NCBI GenBank assembly: GCA_946886245.1
Contig: CAMPIF010000038.1
Span: forward strand, 1-15,780
Source of the DNA: Ectopseudomonas composti
Lineage (GTDB): Bacteria; Pseudomonadota; Gammaproteobacteria; Pseudomonadales; Pseudomonadaceae
Direction: 5' to 3'
Length of the DNA: 15,780 nucleotides
This document shows, piece by piece, positions 1 through 8,234 of this stretch. The translations under genes and the position numbers were made by a program. The stretch's first letter is position 1; each line of letters opens with the position of its first letter. The notes below the pieces were generated by a model. That model saw nothing but the letters and a program-made list of their open reading frames with translations. It did no database searches and was not told where the DNA came from.

Positions 1-1459
1 TGCCGCTGCAGCCGCTGCCGAAGCTGAAGCCACAGCCGGAACGCTCGGCGAAGGCATCGCTCATGGCCTCCTCGCGGTGCGCCGACGGAATCACGTAGCG
101 ATCCTCGTAGTTGGCGATGGCCAGGTAGCGGTACATGTCCTCGCACTGCGCCACGGAGAGGCCGACCGACTCCAGCACCTTGAGGTCCTGCACGCCGTCG
201 ACCTGCTCGGCGCGCTTGTAGGCACGCATCGCCAGAAGGCGCTTGAGGGCCAGCTTGACCGGCTGCTCGTCACCGGCGGTGAGCAGGTTGGCCAGGTAGC
301 GCACCGGAATGCGCAGGCTGTCTACGTCCGGCAGCACACCGTCCATGCTCACGCTGCCCTTGGCGGCGGCGTTCTGGATCGGCGACAGCGGCGGCACGTA
401 CCAGACCATCGGCAGGGTGCGGTATTCCGGGTGCAGCGGCAGGGCCAGCTGCCAGTCCACCGCCAGCTTGTACACAGGTGACTTCTGCGCGGCCTCGATC
501 ACCGACAGCGGTACGCCGTCCTTCAGCGCCTGCTCGATCACCTTGGGATCGTTCGGGTCGAGGAAGATCTCCAACTGCTTCTGGTACAAATCCTGCTCGC
601 TCGGGGTGCTGGCAACCTCGTGGATGCGGTCGGCGTCATACAGCAGCACGCCAAGGTAGCGAATTCGGCCCACGCAGGTTTCCGAGCACACGGTGGGCAT
701 GCCGGCCTCGATGCGCGGGTAGCAGAAGATGCATTTCTCGGATTTACCGCTCTTCCAGTTGAAGTAAATCTTCTTGTACGGGCAGCCGCTGATGCACATA
801 CGCCAGCCGCGGCACTTCTCTTGATCGATCAGGACGATGCCATCCTCTTCGCGCTTGTAGATCGCGCCGCTCGGGCAGGAGGCCGCGCACGCCGGGTTGA
901 GGCAGTGCTCGCACAGGCGCGGCAGGTACATCATGAAGGTGTTCTCGTACTCGCCGTAGATATCCGCCTGCACCTGGTCGAAGTTCTTGTCCTTGCGGCG
1001 CTTGGAGAACTCGGTGCCCAGGATTTCTTCCCAGTTGGGGCCCCATTCGATCTTCTGCATGCGCTGGCCGGAGATCAGCGAGCGCGGCCGCGCAACCGGC
1101 TGGTGCTTGCTGTCGCCCGCGGTGTGCAGGTGTTGGTAGTCGAAATCAAACGGCTCGTAATAGTCGTCAATTTCCGGCAGGTCCGGGTTGGCGAAGATGT
1201 TCGCCAACACCCGGAAGCGGCCACCGATTTTCGGGCGAATCTTGCCGGAGCTGTCGCGCATCCAGCCGCCCTTCCATTTGCCCTGGTTCTCCCACTCTTT
1301 GGGGTAGCCGATACCGGGCTTGGTCTCGACGTTGTTGAACCAGGCGTATTCCATGCCTTCACGGCTAGTCCAGACGTTCTTGCATGTGATCGAGCAGGTG
1401 TGGCAGCCGATGCATTTGTCCAGGTTCAGGACCATGCCCACTTGTGAACGAATCTTCAT
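1..1459 (-). CDS. narH: Respiratory nitrate reductase beta subunit NarH (3' end off the left edge)
   Basis: NarH is the electron-transfer subunit of the cytoplasm-facing NarGHI nitrate reductase. It passes electrons from the NarI haems to NarG through one [3Fe-4S] and three [4Fe-4S] clusters. The minus-strand translation starts MKIRSQVGMVLNLDKC. The first cluster motif has Cys16, 19, 22 and 26. A central set lies in LCEHCLNPACAASCP, and CRGWRMCISGC carries the Trp that replaces a cysteine at the 3Fe-4S site in this family. A further set lies in SEKCIFC and VCSETC. About 486 codons are present; the family is usually a little over 500, so only the C-terminal tail is missing. The start ATG (1459-1457) lies 11 nt after the narG stop, and a GAGGAA ribosome-binding site overlaps that stop, so translation is probably coupled. 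narJ and narI are expected next, outside the window. Confidence 0.97.
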   Translation of the reverse strand, partial: MKIRSQVGMVLNLDKCIGCHTCSITCKNVWTSREGMEYAWFNNVETKPGIGYPKEWENQGKWKGGWMRDSSGKIRPKIGGRFRVLANIFANPDLPEIDDYYEPFDFDYQHLHTAGDSKHQPVARPRSLISGQRMQKIEWGPNWEEILGTEFSKRRKDKNFDQVQADIYGEYENTFMMYLPRLCEHCLNPACAASCPSGAIYKREEDGIVLIDQEKCRGWRMCISGCPYKKIYFNWKSGKSEKCIFCYPRIEAGMPTVCSETCVGRIRYLGVLLYDADRIHEVASTPSEQDLYQKQLEIFLDPNDPKVIEQALKDGVPLSVIEAAQKSPVYKLAVDWQLALPLHPEYRTLPMVWYVPPLSPIQNAAAKGSVSMDGVLPDVDSLRIPVRYLANLLTAGDEQPVKLALKRLLAMRAYKRAEQVDGVQDLKVLESVGLSVAQCEDMYRYLAIANYEDRYVIPSAHREEAMSDAFAERSGCGFSFGSGCSG

Positions 1460-1470
1460 GGCCTTATTCC

Positions 1471-4400
1471 TCAGATATCTTGCGGCAGGGGTTGCGGAAG
1501 GTCGTTACCATTCGGGCCATCGAGCCAGTCGACCTTGGCCATCTTGCGCACCACGACGAATTCGTCACGGTTGCAACCCACGGTGCCGTAGTAGTTGAAG
1601 CCGTACGCCTGCTGGGCGTAGCCGCCAATCATATGGGTGGGTTTGAGCACCACGCGGGTCACCGAGTTGTGGTGGCCGCCGCGGTTCTTGGTGCTCTCTG
1701 CGCCGGGCACGTTCACGATGCGCTCTTGGGCGTGGTACATCATCACCATGCCTTCCATCACGCGCTGGCTGACCACCGCTCGAGCGGTCAGAGCGCCGTT
1801 GGCGTTGAAGCACTCGATCCAGTCGTTGTCTTCAATACCGGCCTTCTTGGCATCGACTTCGGACATCCACACGATCGGGCCGCCACGGCTCAGGGTGAGC
1901 ATGATCAGGTTGTCCGAGTAGGTGCTGTGAATGCCCCACTTCTGGTGCGGGGTGATCCAGTTGAGGACGATCTCGGGGTTGCCGTTGCTCCTCTTACCCT
2001 TCACGTAATCGATGGTGCGGGTGTTGATCGGCGGCCGATAGCTCATCAGTTGCTCGCCGAAAGCCTGCATCCACGGATGGTCCTGGAAGAACTGCTGACG
2101 ACCGGTGATGGTGCGCCATGGGATGAACTCGTGGACGTTGGTGTAGCCGGCGTTGTACGACACATGCTCGTCTTCCAGGCCTGACCAAGTCGGACTGGAG
2201 ATGATCTTGCGCGGCTGCGCCTGGATGTCACGAAAGCGAATTGCCTCGTGCTCCTTGGGCAGCGCCAGGTGGCTGTGGTCGCGGCCGGTGAATTCCGACA
2301 GCGCGGCCCAGGCCTTCACCGCTACGTGGCCGTTGGTTTCCGGCGCCAGGCTGAGGATGACCTCGGCGGCGTCTATGGCCGACTCGATCTGCGGACGCCC
2401 TTTGCTCACGCCCTCGTCGCGCACCTTGTAGTTCAGCTCGCCAAGGAAATCGACTTCATCCTGGGTATTCCAGTTGATGCCCTTACCACCGTTACCAAGC
2501 TTGTCGAGCAGCGGGCCAAGGGAGGTGAACTTCTTGTAGGTGGCCGGATAGTCGCGCTCGACCACAGTCATGTTCGGGCAGTTCTTGCCCGGCTGCGGAT
2601 CGACACCGGCAGTTTTCCAGTCGGTGCCGCCAAACGGCTGGGCCAGCTCGCCGGGGCTGTCGTGCAAGAGCGGCATAGTGACCAGATCCTTCTCCACACC
2701 CAGCTGCCCTTCGGACATCTTCGAGAAGGCTTTGGCGATGCCTTTATAGATCTCCCAGTCCGAACGTGCTTCCCAGGCCGGGTCGATGGCTGCCGACAGC
2801 GGGTGGATGAAGGGGTGCATGTCCGAGGTGTTCATGTCGTCCTTCTCGTACCAGGTCGCGGTCGGCAGAACGATGTCGGAATACACGCAGGTCGAGGACA
2901 TGCGAAAGTCGAGGGTAGTGACCAGGTCGAGCTTGCCGATGGCGCCGTCGTCCTGCCATTCGGCTTCGAGCGGCTTGAAGCCATCGCGCTTGCCGAGGTC
3001 CTCGTTCATCACGCCGTTCTTGGTACCCAACAGGTACTTGAGCATGTACTCGTGGCCCTTGCCCGAGCTGCCGAGCAGGTTGGAGCGCCAGATGAACATG
3101 TTGCGAGGGAAGTTATCCGGGTTGTCCGGCTGCTCGCAGGCAAACTTCAGCGAACCGTCCTTGAGCGACTGGGTGACGTAGTCAACCGTCGACATGCCCG
3201 CCGCCTCTGCATCGCGGCAGACTTGCAGCGGGTTACGGTTGAGCTGCGGCGCGCTCGGTAGCCAGCCAGCACGTTCGGCGCGGATGTTGTAGTCGAGCAT
3301 GTGCTCGGGGAACTGCGACTTGTCGGCCAGCGGCGAGAGCACTTCGTGAATGCTCATCTTCTCGTGGCGCCACTGCGAGCTGTGGTTGTAGAAGAAGCTG
3401 GTGCCGTTCATCTGGCGTGGCGGACGGTGCCAGTCGAGGCCGAAGGCCAGCGGCAGCCAGCCGCACTGCGGACGCAGTTTTTCCTGACCCACGTAGTGAG
3501 CCCAGCCGCCACCGGTCTGCCCTACGCAACCGCACAACATCAGCATGTTGATCAGGCCGCGGTAGTTCATGTCCATGTGGTACCAGTGGTTCATCGCCGC
3601 TCCGACGATGATCATGGAACGGCCATGGGTCTTGTCGGCGTTGTCGGCGAATTCACGGGCGATCTGGATCGCCTTCTCGCGGGACACGCCAGTGATGACT
3701 TCCTGCCAGGCCGGGGTGCCGGGCACGCTGGCGTCGTCGTAGCTGGAAGCGACGTTGGCGCCACCCAAACCACGGTCGATACCCAGGTTGGCGGCCATCA
3801 GGTCGAACACGGTGGCGACCTTGGTGGTGCTGCCATCGGCCAGGGTGATGCTGCGGACCGGCACGCGGCGCAGCTGGATGCTTTCGCCTTCGGCGTGCTG
3901 GAAGTGCTCGTGGAGGATGCCGCCGAAGTACGGGAAGGCAACTTCGGCAGTTTCGCCGCCATCGATCTGGGTCAGGCTCAGGTCGACATCGCGGCCGTCC
4001 TTGCCTTCGCGGGCTTCGATGTTCCACTTGCCCTTCTCGCCCCAGCGGTAGCCGATCGAACCCAACGGCGAGACCAACTGATTGGTTTCGCTGTCGAGGG
4101 CGATGGTTTTCCACTCGGGGTTGTTTTCCTGGCCGAGGTTGTCGGCGAGGTCGGCGGCGCGCAGGAAGCGATCCGGCTGGTAGCCGTTGAGTTCAGGTGT
4201 AGCGCCCTGATGATCCTTGAGCAACACCAGCACCGGGAAGTCGGTGTAGCGGCGCACGTAATCGGTGAAGTAGGCGCTCGGTTTGTCGAGGTGGAATTCC
4301 TTGAAGATGACGTGGTTGAACGCCTGCGCCAGCGCCGCATCGGTGCCCTGCTTGGGGTTCAGCCAGAGGTCGGTGAGCTTGGCTACCTCGGAGTAGTCCG

Positions 4401-5244
4401 GGGTGATGGAGACGGTCTTGGTGCCCTTGTAACGCACCTCGGTAAAGAAGTGCGCGTCCGGGGTACGCGTCTGCGGCACGTTCGAGCCCCAGGCGATGAT
4501 GTAGTTGGAGTTGTACCAGTCGGCCGACTCCGGCACGTCGGTCTGCTCGCCCCACACCTGCGGCGAGGACGGCGGCAAGTCGCAGTACCAGTCGTAGAAG
4601 CTCAGGCACACGCCGCCGATCAGCGACAGGTAACGGCTGCCCGCGGCGTAGCTGACCATCGACATCGCCGGGATCGGCGAGAAGCCGACCACACGATCCG
4701 GGCCGTACTGCTTGACGGTGTAGACGTTGGCCGCGGCGATGATCTCGTTGACCTCATCCCAGCTGGAACGGATGAAACCGCCCATACCGCGCTTGCTCTT
4801 GTAGCTGGTCGCCTTGACCGGGTCTTCGACGATGCTCGCCCAGGCCTGCACCGGCGCCATGGTGGCCCGCGCTTCGCGCCAGAGCTTGAGCAGCGGCTTG
4901 CGCACCTTGGGGTACTTCAGGCGGTTGGCGCTGTAGATGTACCAGCTGTAGCTGGCGCCACGCGGGCAGCCGCGCGGCTCATGGTTGGGCAGGTCGTTGC
5001 GGGTGCGCGGGTAGTCGGTCTGCTGGGTTTCCCAGGTGATCAGGCCGTTCTTCACGTAGATCTTCCACGAACAGGAACCGGTGCAGTTCACCCCGTGGGT
5101 GGAGCGCACGATCTTGTCGTACTGCCAGCGCGAGCGGTAGACGTTCTCCCAGTCGCGCGATTCCTTGCGGGTCTCGCCATGGCCGTCGGCGAACTCCCCC
5201 TGCTTGCGATTGAAGAAGCGCAGCTGGTCGAGTATGTGGCTCAT
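1471..5244 (-). CDS. narG: Respiratory nitrate reductase alpha subunit NarG
   Basis: NarG is the catalytic subunit reducing nitrate to nitrite with a Mo-bis-MGD cofactor and one [4Fe-4S] cluster (FS0). The 1257-residue length is full for the family. The FS0 motif of membrane-bound Nar enzymes is visible as His50, Cys54, Cys58 and Cys93, with histidine in place of the first cysteine. The molybdenum-ligand aspartate lies in WYCDLPP near residue 222, followed by GEQTDVPESADWYNS. The N-terminus (MSHILDQLRFFNRKQGEF) is the short vestigial Tat-like leader seen in cytoplasmic NarG. The start ATG has a GAGGAAGAG ribosome-binding site. It lies 64 nt downstream of narK2 and 11 nt upstream of narH in one transcription unit. 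No frameshift or missing ligand was seen. Confidence 0.98.
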   Translation of the reverse strand: MSHILDQLRFFNRKQGEFADGHGETRKESRDWENVYRSRWQYDKIVRSTHGVNCTGSCSWKIYVKNGLITWETQQTDYPRTRNDLPNHEPRGCPRGASYSWYIYSANRLKYPKVRKPLLKLWREARATMAPVQAWASIVEDPVKATSYKSKRGMGGFIRSSWDEVNEIIAAANVYTVKQYGPDRVVGFSPIPAMSMVSYAAGSRYLSLIGGVCLSFYDWYCDLPPSSPQVWGEQTDVPESADWYNSNYIIAWGSNVPQTRTPDAHFFTEVRYKGTKTVSITPDYSEVAKLTDLWLNPKQGTDAALAQAFNHVIFKEFHLDKPSAYFTDYVRRYTDFPVLVLLKDHQGATPELNGYQPDRFLRAADLADNLGQENNPEWKTIALDSETNQLVSPLGSIGYRWGEKGKWNIEAREGKDGRDVDLSLTQIDGGETAEVAFPYFGGILHEHFQHAEGESIQLRRVPVRSITLADGSTTKVATVFDLMAANLGIDRGLGGANVASSYDDASVPGTPAWQEVITGVSREKAIQIAREFADNADKTHGRSMIIVGAAMNHWYHMDMNYRGLINMLMLCGCVGQTGGGWAHYVGQEKLRPQCGWLPLAFGLDWHRPPRQMNGTSFFYNHSSQWRHEKMSIHEVLSPLADKSQFPEHMLDYNIRAERAGWLPSAPQLNRNPLQVCRDAEAAGMSTVDYVTQSLKDGSLKFACEQPDNPDNFPRNMFIWRSNLLGSSGKGHEYMLKYLLGTKNGVMNEDLGKRDGFKPLEAEWQDDGAIGKLDLVTTLDFRMSSTCVYSDIVLPTATWYEKDDMNTSDMHPFIHPLSAAIDPAWEARSDWEIYKGIAKAFSKMSEGQLGVEKDLVTMPLLHDSPGELAQPFGGTDWKTAGVDPQPGKNCPNMTVVERDYPATYKKFTSLGPLLDKLGNGGKGINWNTQDEVDFLGELNYKVRDEGVSKGRPQIESAIDAAEVILSLAPETNGHVAVKAWAALSEFTGRDHSHLALPKEHEAIRFRDIQAQPRKIISSPTWSGLEDEHVSYNAGYTNVHEFIPWRTITGRQQFFQDHPWMQAFGEQLMSYRPPINTRTIDYVKGKRSNGNPEIVLNWITPHQKWGIHSTYSDNLIMLTLSRGGPIVWMSEVDAKKAGIEDNDWIECFNANGALTARAVVSQRVMEGMVMMYHAQERIVNVPGAESTKNRGGHHNSVTRVVLKPTHMIGGYAQQAYGFNYYGTVGCNRDEFVVVRKMAKVDWLDGPNGNDLPQPLPQDI

Positions 5245-5267
5245 TTTCTCTTCCTCTCAGGCTGAGT

Positions 5268-5281
5268 GCGGGCGGCCCCGC
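5268..5281. repeat. GC-rich hairpin in the narK2-narG gap
   Basis: GCGGG (5268-5272) and CCCGC (5277-5281) form a 5-bp stem with a 4-nt loop, extendable by a G·T and a G-C pair. It sits in the only untranslated gap of more than 15 nt within the narK1K2GH unit. There is no T-tract, so it is not a classical terminator. It could act as an mRNA processing or stability element that separates transporter from enzyme expression. That role is a guess. Confidence 0.35.
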
Positions 5282-5308
5282 GCTCGTCATTTCTTGGGTT
5301 GTGGCGGA

Positions 5309-6724
5309 CTAGCATGGGGTCTCTGCGCCCTTGCGCGAGTACCACCACCAGGTGACCAGGATGCAGCTGACGTAGTAGCCAACGAACACGTACAGGGCGA
5401 CCTCGGGCCCGCCGGTGAGGGCGATGGAGCTGCCGAAGGACTTGGGAATGAAGAAGGCGCCGAAGGCCCCGATTGCCGAGCTGAAGCCGAGCACCGCCGC
5501 CGATTCCTTGCCGGCCGCCTTGATCGCCTGTTCCTTCTCGGCGGCGCCCTTACCGGCGCTGAGGCGCTCGTGCAGGGTGCGGAAGATCACCGGGATCATG
5601 CGGAAGGTCGAACCGTTGCCGATGCCGGTAGTGACAAACAGCAGCATGAACATGGCCAGGAAACCGTAGAAGTTACCGCCCTGGCCGTGCTGCGGCAGGA
5701 AGGCGATCACCCCGAACACGGCGGCGATCATCAGCACGAAGTTCCACAGGGTCACCCGCGCACCACCGAGTTTGTCCGCCACCCAGCCGCCCAGCGGACG
5801 CACCAGGGCGCCGACCAGCGGACCGAGGAAGGCGAACTGCAGGGCGTTGACCCCAGGGAAGGAATGCTTGATCAGCAGCGGGAAGGCCGCAGCGAAGCCG
5901 ATGAAGGAACCGAAGGTGGCCAAGTACAGCCAGCACATCAGCCAGTTGTGCTGGCGCTTGAAGATCACTGCCTGCTCGGCGAAGGACGCCTTGGCACTGG
6001 CCAGGTCGTTCATGCCGAACCAGGCCGCCAGAGTGACCGCCGCGATCAGCGGCACCCACACCAGGCCGGCGTTCTGCAGCCACAGCTGACTGCCGTCGGC
6101 CAGTTCCTGCGGCTTGCCGCCCACCGCACCGAACAGGCCGAAGCCGATCACCAGCGGTACCAGAAACTGCATGGCCGACACGCCCAGGTTACCCAGCCCG
6201 GCGTTCAGGCCCAGGGCGGTGCCCTGCTGCGCCTTGGGGTAGAAGAAGCTGATGTTGGACATGCTGGAAGCGAAGTTGCCGCCGCCGAAGCCGCACAGCA
6301 GGGCGATGATCACGAACACGCTGTAGGGCGTGCCCGGGTCCTGCACGGCCCAGCACATCCAGATAGAGGGAATCAGCAGCGAGGCAGTGCTCAGGGCGGT
6401 CCAACGGCGCCCGCCGAACACAGGCACCATGAAGGAATAGAAGATACGAAAGGTGGCCCCGGACAGCCCGGGTAGAGCCGCCAGCCAAAACAACTGGTCG
6501 GTGCTGAAGGCGAAGCCGATGGCGTTCAGGCGCACGATCACCGTACTCCACACCATCCATACGGCAAAGGCGAGGAACAGCGCAGGAATCGAGATCCACA
6601 GGTTACGGGTGGCGATGGCCTTGCCGGTGGAACCCCAGAAATGTGGGTCCTCCGGGCGCCAGTCCTCGATCACAGGCCCTTGCCGGGGCGGCTGCCCCAT
6701 GGCCGGATTCTTGGTTGCGGACAT
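5309..6724 (-). CDS. narK2: Nitrate/nitrite transporter NarK2 (NarK type II, MFS)
   Basis: Inner-membrane major-facilitator transporter of the nitrate/nitrite porter family; type II NarK proteins are generally thought to exchange nitrate for nitrite. The protein is 471 aa with about 12 hydrophobic segments. It has an extended soluble N-terminus of about 40 residues (MSATKNPAMGQPPRQGP...). The nitrate-signature motif GGGNFASSMSN and the second signature TTGIGNGSTFRMIP are present, as are the substrate arginines expected in GATFRIFYSFM and GALVRPLGGW. An open frame extends upstream through narK1, but the ATG at 6724 has an AAGGAGA site at good spacing and begins where family similarity begins. 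Only 14 nt separate it from narK1, so the two are co-transcribed. The order narK1-narK2-narG is that known from P. aeruginosa. Confidence 0.95.
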   Translation of the reverse strand: MSATKNPAMGQPPRQGPVIEDWRPEDPHFWGSTGKAIATRNLWISIPALFLAFAVWMVWSTVIVRLNAIGFAFSTDQLFWLAALPGLSGATFRIFYSFMVPVFGGRRWTALSTASLLIPSIWMCWAVQDPGTPYSVFVIIALLCGFGGGNFASSMSNISFFYPKAQQGTALGLNAGLGNLGVSAMQFLVPLVIGFGLFGAVGGKPQELADGSQLWLQNAGLVWVPLIAAVTLAAWFGMNDLASAKASFAEQAVIFKRQHNWLMCWLYLATFGSFIGFAAAFPLLIKHSFPGVNALQFAFLGPLVGALVRPLGGWVADKLGGARVTLWNFVLMIAAVFGVIAFLPQHGQGGNFYGFLAMFMLLFVTTGIGNGSTFRMIPVIFRTLHERLSAGKGAAEKEQAIKAAGKESAAVLGFSSAIGAFGAFFIPKSFGSSIALTGGPEVALYVFVGYYVSCILVTWWWYSRKGAETPC

Positions 6725-6738
6725 GCTGAATCTCCTTG

Positions 6739-8001
6739 TCAGGAAGCAGAATTCATGGAAGCGGTGGAACCCGAACCCATGACTGGGGTTTTGCGAACCT
6801 CGCTGAAGTACATCCAGATCAGAGAAACCCAGACCACGCCGTACAACAGCATGAAGGCGGAAGAGCGCACTCCAGTGAGGTCGACCAGCACGCCGAACAT
6901 GATCGGCAGGACAAAGCCGCCGAGGCCGCCGGCCAGGCCGACGATGCCGGACACCGCGCCCATGCGATCGGGAAAGTCGTTGGCGATGTACTTGAATACC
7001 GAGGCCTTGCCGAACGCCCAGGCGATGCCCATGACGAACATCAGCGCAGTGAACACCCAGACGTTGAGGCCGATATGGAAGGTGCGCGGGCCGTCGACCG
7101 TGTGCACGGTGAAGTCGGTCTGCGGGTAGGACAGAATGAACAGGCACACCCAGCTCACCCACATCACCCACCAAGTCACGCTGTGCGCGCCCCACTTGTC
7201 CGACATCCAGCCGCCGATGGCGCGCAGCAGGCCGCCCGGCAGGGAGAAGCAGGCGGCCAGCAGCGCCGCGCTCTGCAGGCTGAAGCCGTATTCCTGCACG
7301 TAGTACTTGGTCATCCACAGGGCCAGCGCGACGTAGCCGCCGAAGACGATCGAGTAGTACTGGCAGTAGCGCCAGACGCGCGGGTCTTTCAGGGTCTTGA
7401 GCTGTTCGCCCAGCGACACGCTGCTCGGCACCCGGTGCGCCTTGTTCTCGTAGGTGAGGAACCAGAACAGCAGCGCGGTGACGAACATGATCGCCGAGTA
7501 GACCTTGGGCACCATCTGCCAGCTGGCCGCGGCGATGATCGCCGGGGCGAGGAACTTGGTCAGCGCGGCGCCCGCGTTGCCGGCGCCGAAAATGCCCATG
7601 GCCAGGCCCTGGCTGGACTTGTCGAACCACTTGGCGACGTAGGCGATGCCGACCGAGAAGGAGCCGCCGGACAGGCCGACGAACAGGCCCAGGGCGAGAA
7701 ATTGCCAGTACTGGGTCGCCTCGCCGATCAGGTAGATCGGCAGCACGCAGACCAGCATCAGCAGGAAGAACACGATGCGTCCGCCGAAGCGATCGGTGAG
7801 CATGCCCAGCGGCAGGCGCACCAGCGAACCGGTCAATACCGGCGTGGCGGCCAGCAGGCCGAACTCGGTCTCGTTGAGCTGCAGCAGTTCCTTGATGGGC
7901 ACACCGAGCACCGCGAACATCATCCACACCATGAAGCAGATGGTGAACGCGGTGGTGCTCATCCCCAGCACCAACCCCTGTTGCACTTTGTGGCTCGCCA
8001 T
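6739..8001 (-). CDS. narK1: Nitrate transporter NarK1 (NarK type I, MFS)
   Basis: First gene of the nar operon, an MFS nitrate/nitrite porter; type I NarK proteins are generally regarded as nitrate/proton symporters. It has about 12 membrane segments. The conserved arginine is in LTGSLVRLPLGMLTDRFGG (Arg62). The nitrate signature is GLSGGSFSVGIAYVAKWF, followed by GIFGAGNAGA, and a later Gly-rich segment is GLAGGLGGFVLP. I chose the ATG at 8001 (MASHKVQQGL, 420 aa) because GGGGAA lies at suitable spacing. The Anr box at 8061-8074, if a standard class II site, would also start transcription near 8026. The longer in-frame start at 8046 (MPIACSHENR, 435 aa) would then lie upstream of the transcript start and has a weak ribosome-binding site. 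Confidence 0.93.
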   Translation of the reverse strand: MASHKVQQGLVLGMSTTAFTICFMVWMMFAVLGVPIKELLQLNETEFGLLAATPVLTGSLVRLPLGMLTDRFGGRIVFFLLMLVCVLPIYLIGEATQYWQFLALGLFVGLSGGSFSVGIAYVAKWFDKSSQGLAMGIFGAGNAGAALTKFLAPAIIAAASWQMVPKVYSAIMFVTALLFWFLTYENKAHRVPSSVSLGEQLKTLKDPRVWRYCQYYSIVFGGYVALALWMTKYYVQEYGFSLQSAALLAACFSLPGGLLRAIGGWMSDKWGAHSVTWWVMWVSWVCLFILSYPQTDFTVHTVDGPRTFHIGLNVWVFTALMFVMGIAWAFGKASVFKYIANDFPDRMGAVSGIVGLAGGLGGFVLPIMFGVLVDLTGVRSSAFMLLYGVVWVSLIWMYFSEVRKTPVMGSGSTASMNSAS

Positions 8002-8060
8002 GAACGCTTTCCCCAAGCGGTTTTCATGGCTGCAGGCTATTGGCATGCCGTTCCGATCTA

Positions 8061-8074
8061 TTGACCCAGATCAA
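8061..8074. promoter_or_regulatory. Anr/Fnr-type box of the narK1KGHJI promoter
   Basis: TTGAC-CCAG-ATCAA matches the Fnr/Anr/Dnr consensus TTGAT-N4-ATCAA with one difference. Its centre (8067.5) is 67 nt from the narK1 ATG at 8001. On the minus strand a weak -10-like CAATAG lies at about 8042-8037, a few bases closer than ideal for a -41.5 class II site. It is the obvious oxygen-response element for the nar operon and might also influence narX on the other strand. Confidence 0.8.
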
Positions 8075-8109
8075 GAAGCAACTCAGCCCCTCTGTCCTAC
8101 CATGGGCTT

Positions 8110-8131
8110 CTCTACCACCAAAGTGGTAGAG
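8110..8131. promoter_or_regulatory. Perfect 9-bp palindrome, probable NarL 7-2-7 operator
   Basis: CTCTACCAC-CAAA-GTGGTAGAG is a perfect inverted repeat. Its core at 8113-8128, TACCACC-AA-AGTGGTA, fits the tail-to-tail NarL pattern TACYYMT-N2-AKRRGTA at 11 of 14 defined positions, with all outer TAC/GTA bases kept. It lies about 53 bp from the Anr box on the far side from narK1, a usual arrangement for remote NarL activation of nar operons. A lone TACCATG half-site-like heptamer lies at 8098-8104. It is between divergent narK1 and narX, so it could serve either. Confidence 0.6.
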
Positions 8132-8168
8132 CCACACATAAAGCAAAAATCCTTTTAAAACAGCACCT

Positions 8169-8174
8169 TATATA
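8169..8174 (+). promoter_or_regulatory. narX: Possible -10 element of narX
   Basis: TATATA lies 60 nt upstream of the narX ATG, behind an A/T-rich tract (8142-8160). No good -35 hexamer is visible at 16-18 nt, so an activator or UP-like contribution would be needed. TACGAT at 8173-8178 is an alternative. Confidence 0.25.
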
Positions 8175-8234
8175 CGATTAGAGCGCTTCGGAAGGTCCCA
8201 CTTCAGGCCGCCGAACTCTTTGGAGGTAGCGCTG

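Noticed and set aside
3301..5265. 654-codon open frame antisense to narG (and several similar long plus-strand frames at 1-7100)
   Set aside because: They follow the third-position GC bias of narG/narK on the opposite strand, have no ribosome-binding sites, and translate to low-complexity Ala/Val/His/Gly-rich sequence.
5309..7927. 872-codon frame that would fuse an extra 401 residues to NarK2
   Set aside because: The upstream part is an out-of-frame Arg-rich shadow of narK1; the ATG at 6724 has a strong ribosome-binding site and begins the family match.
6736..8064. 442-codon plus-strand frame opposite narK1
   Set aside because: Very rich in His, Gln, Asp and Glu with no initiation signal; it mirrors the hydrophobic codons of narK1.
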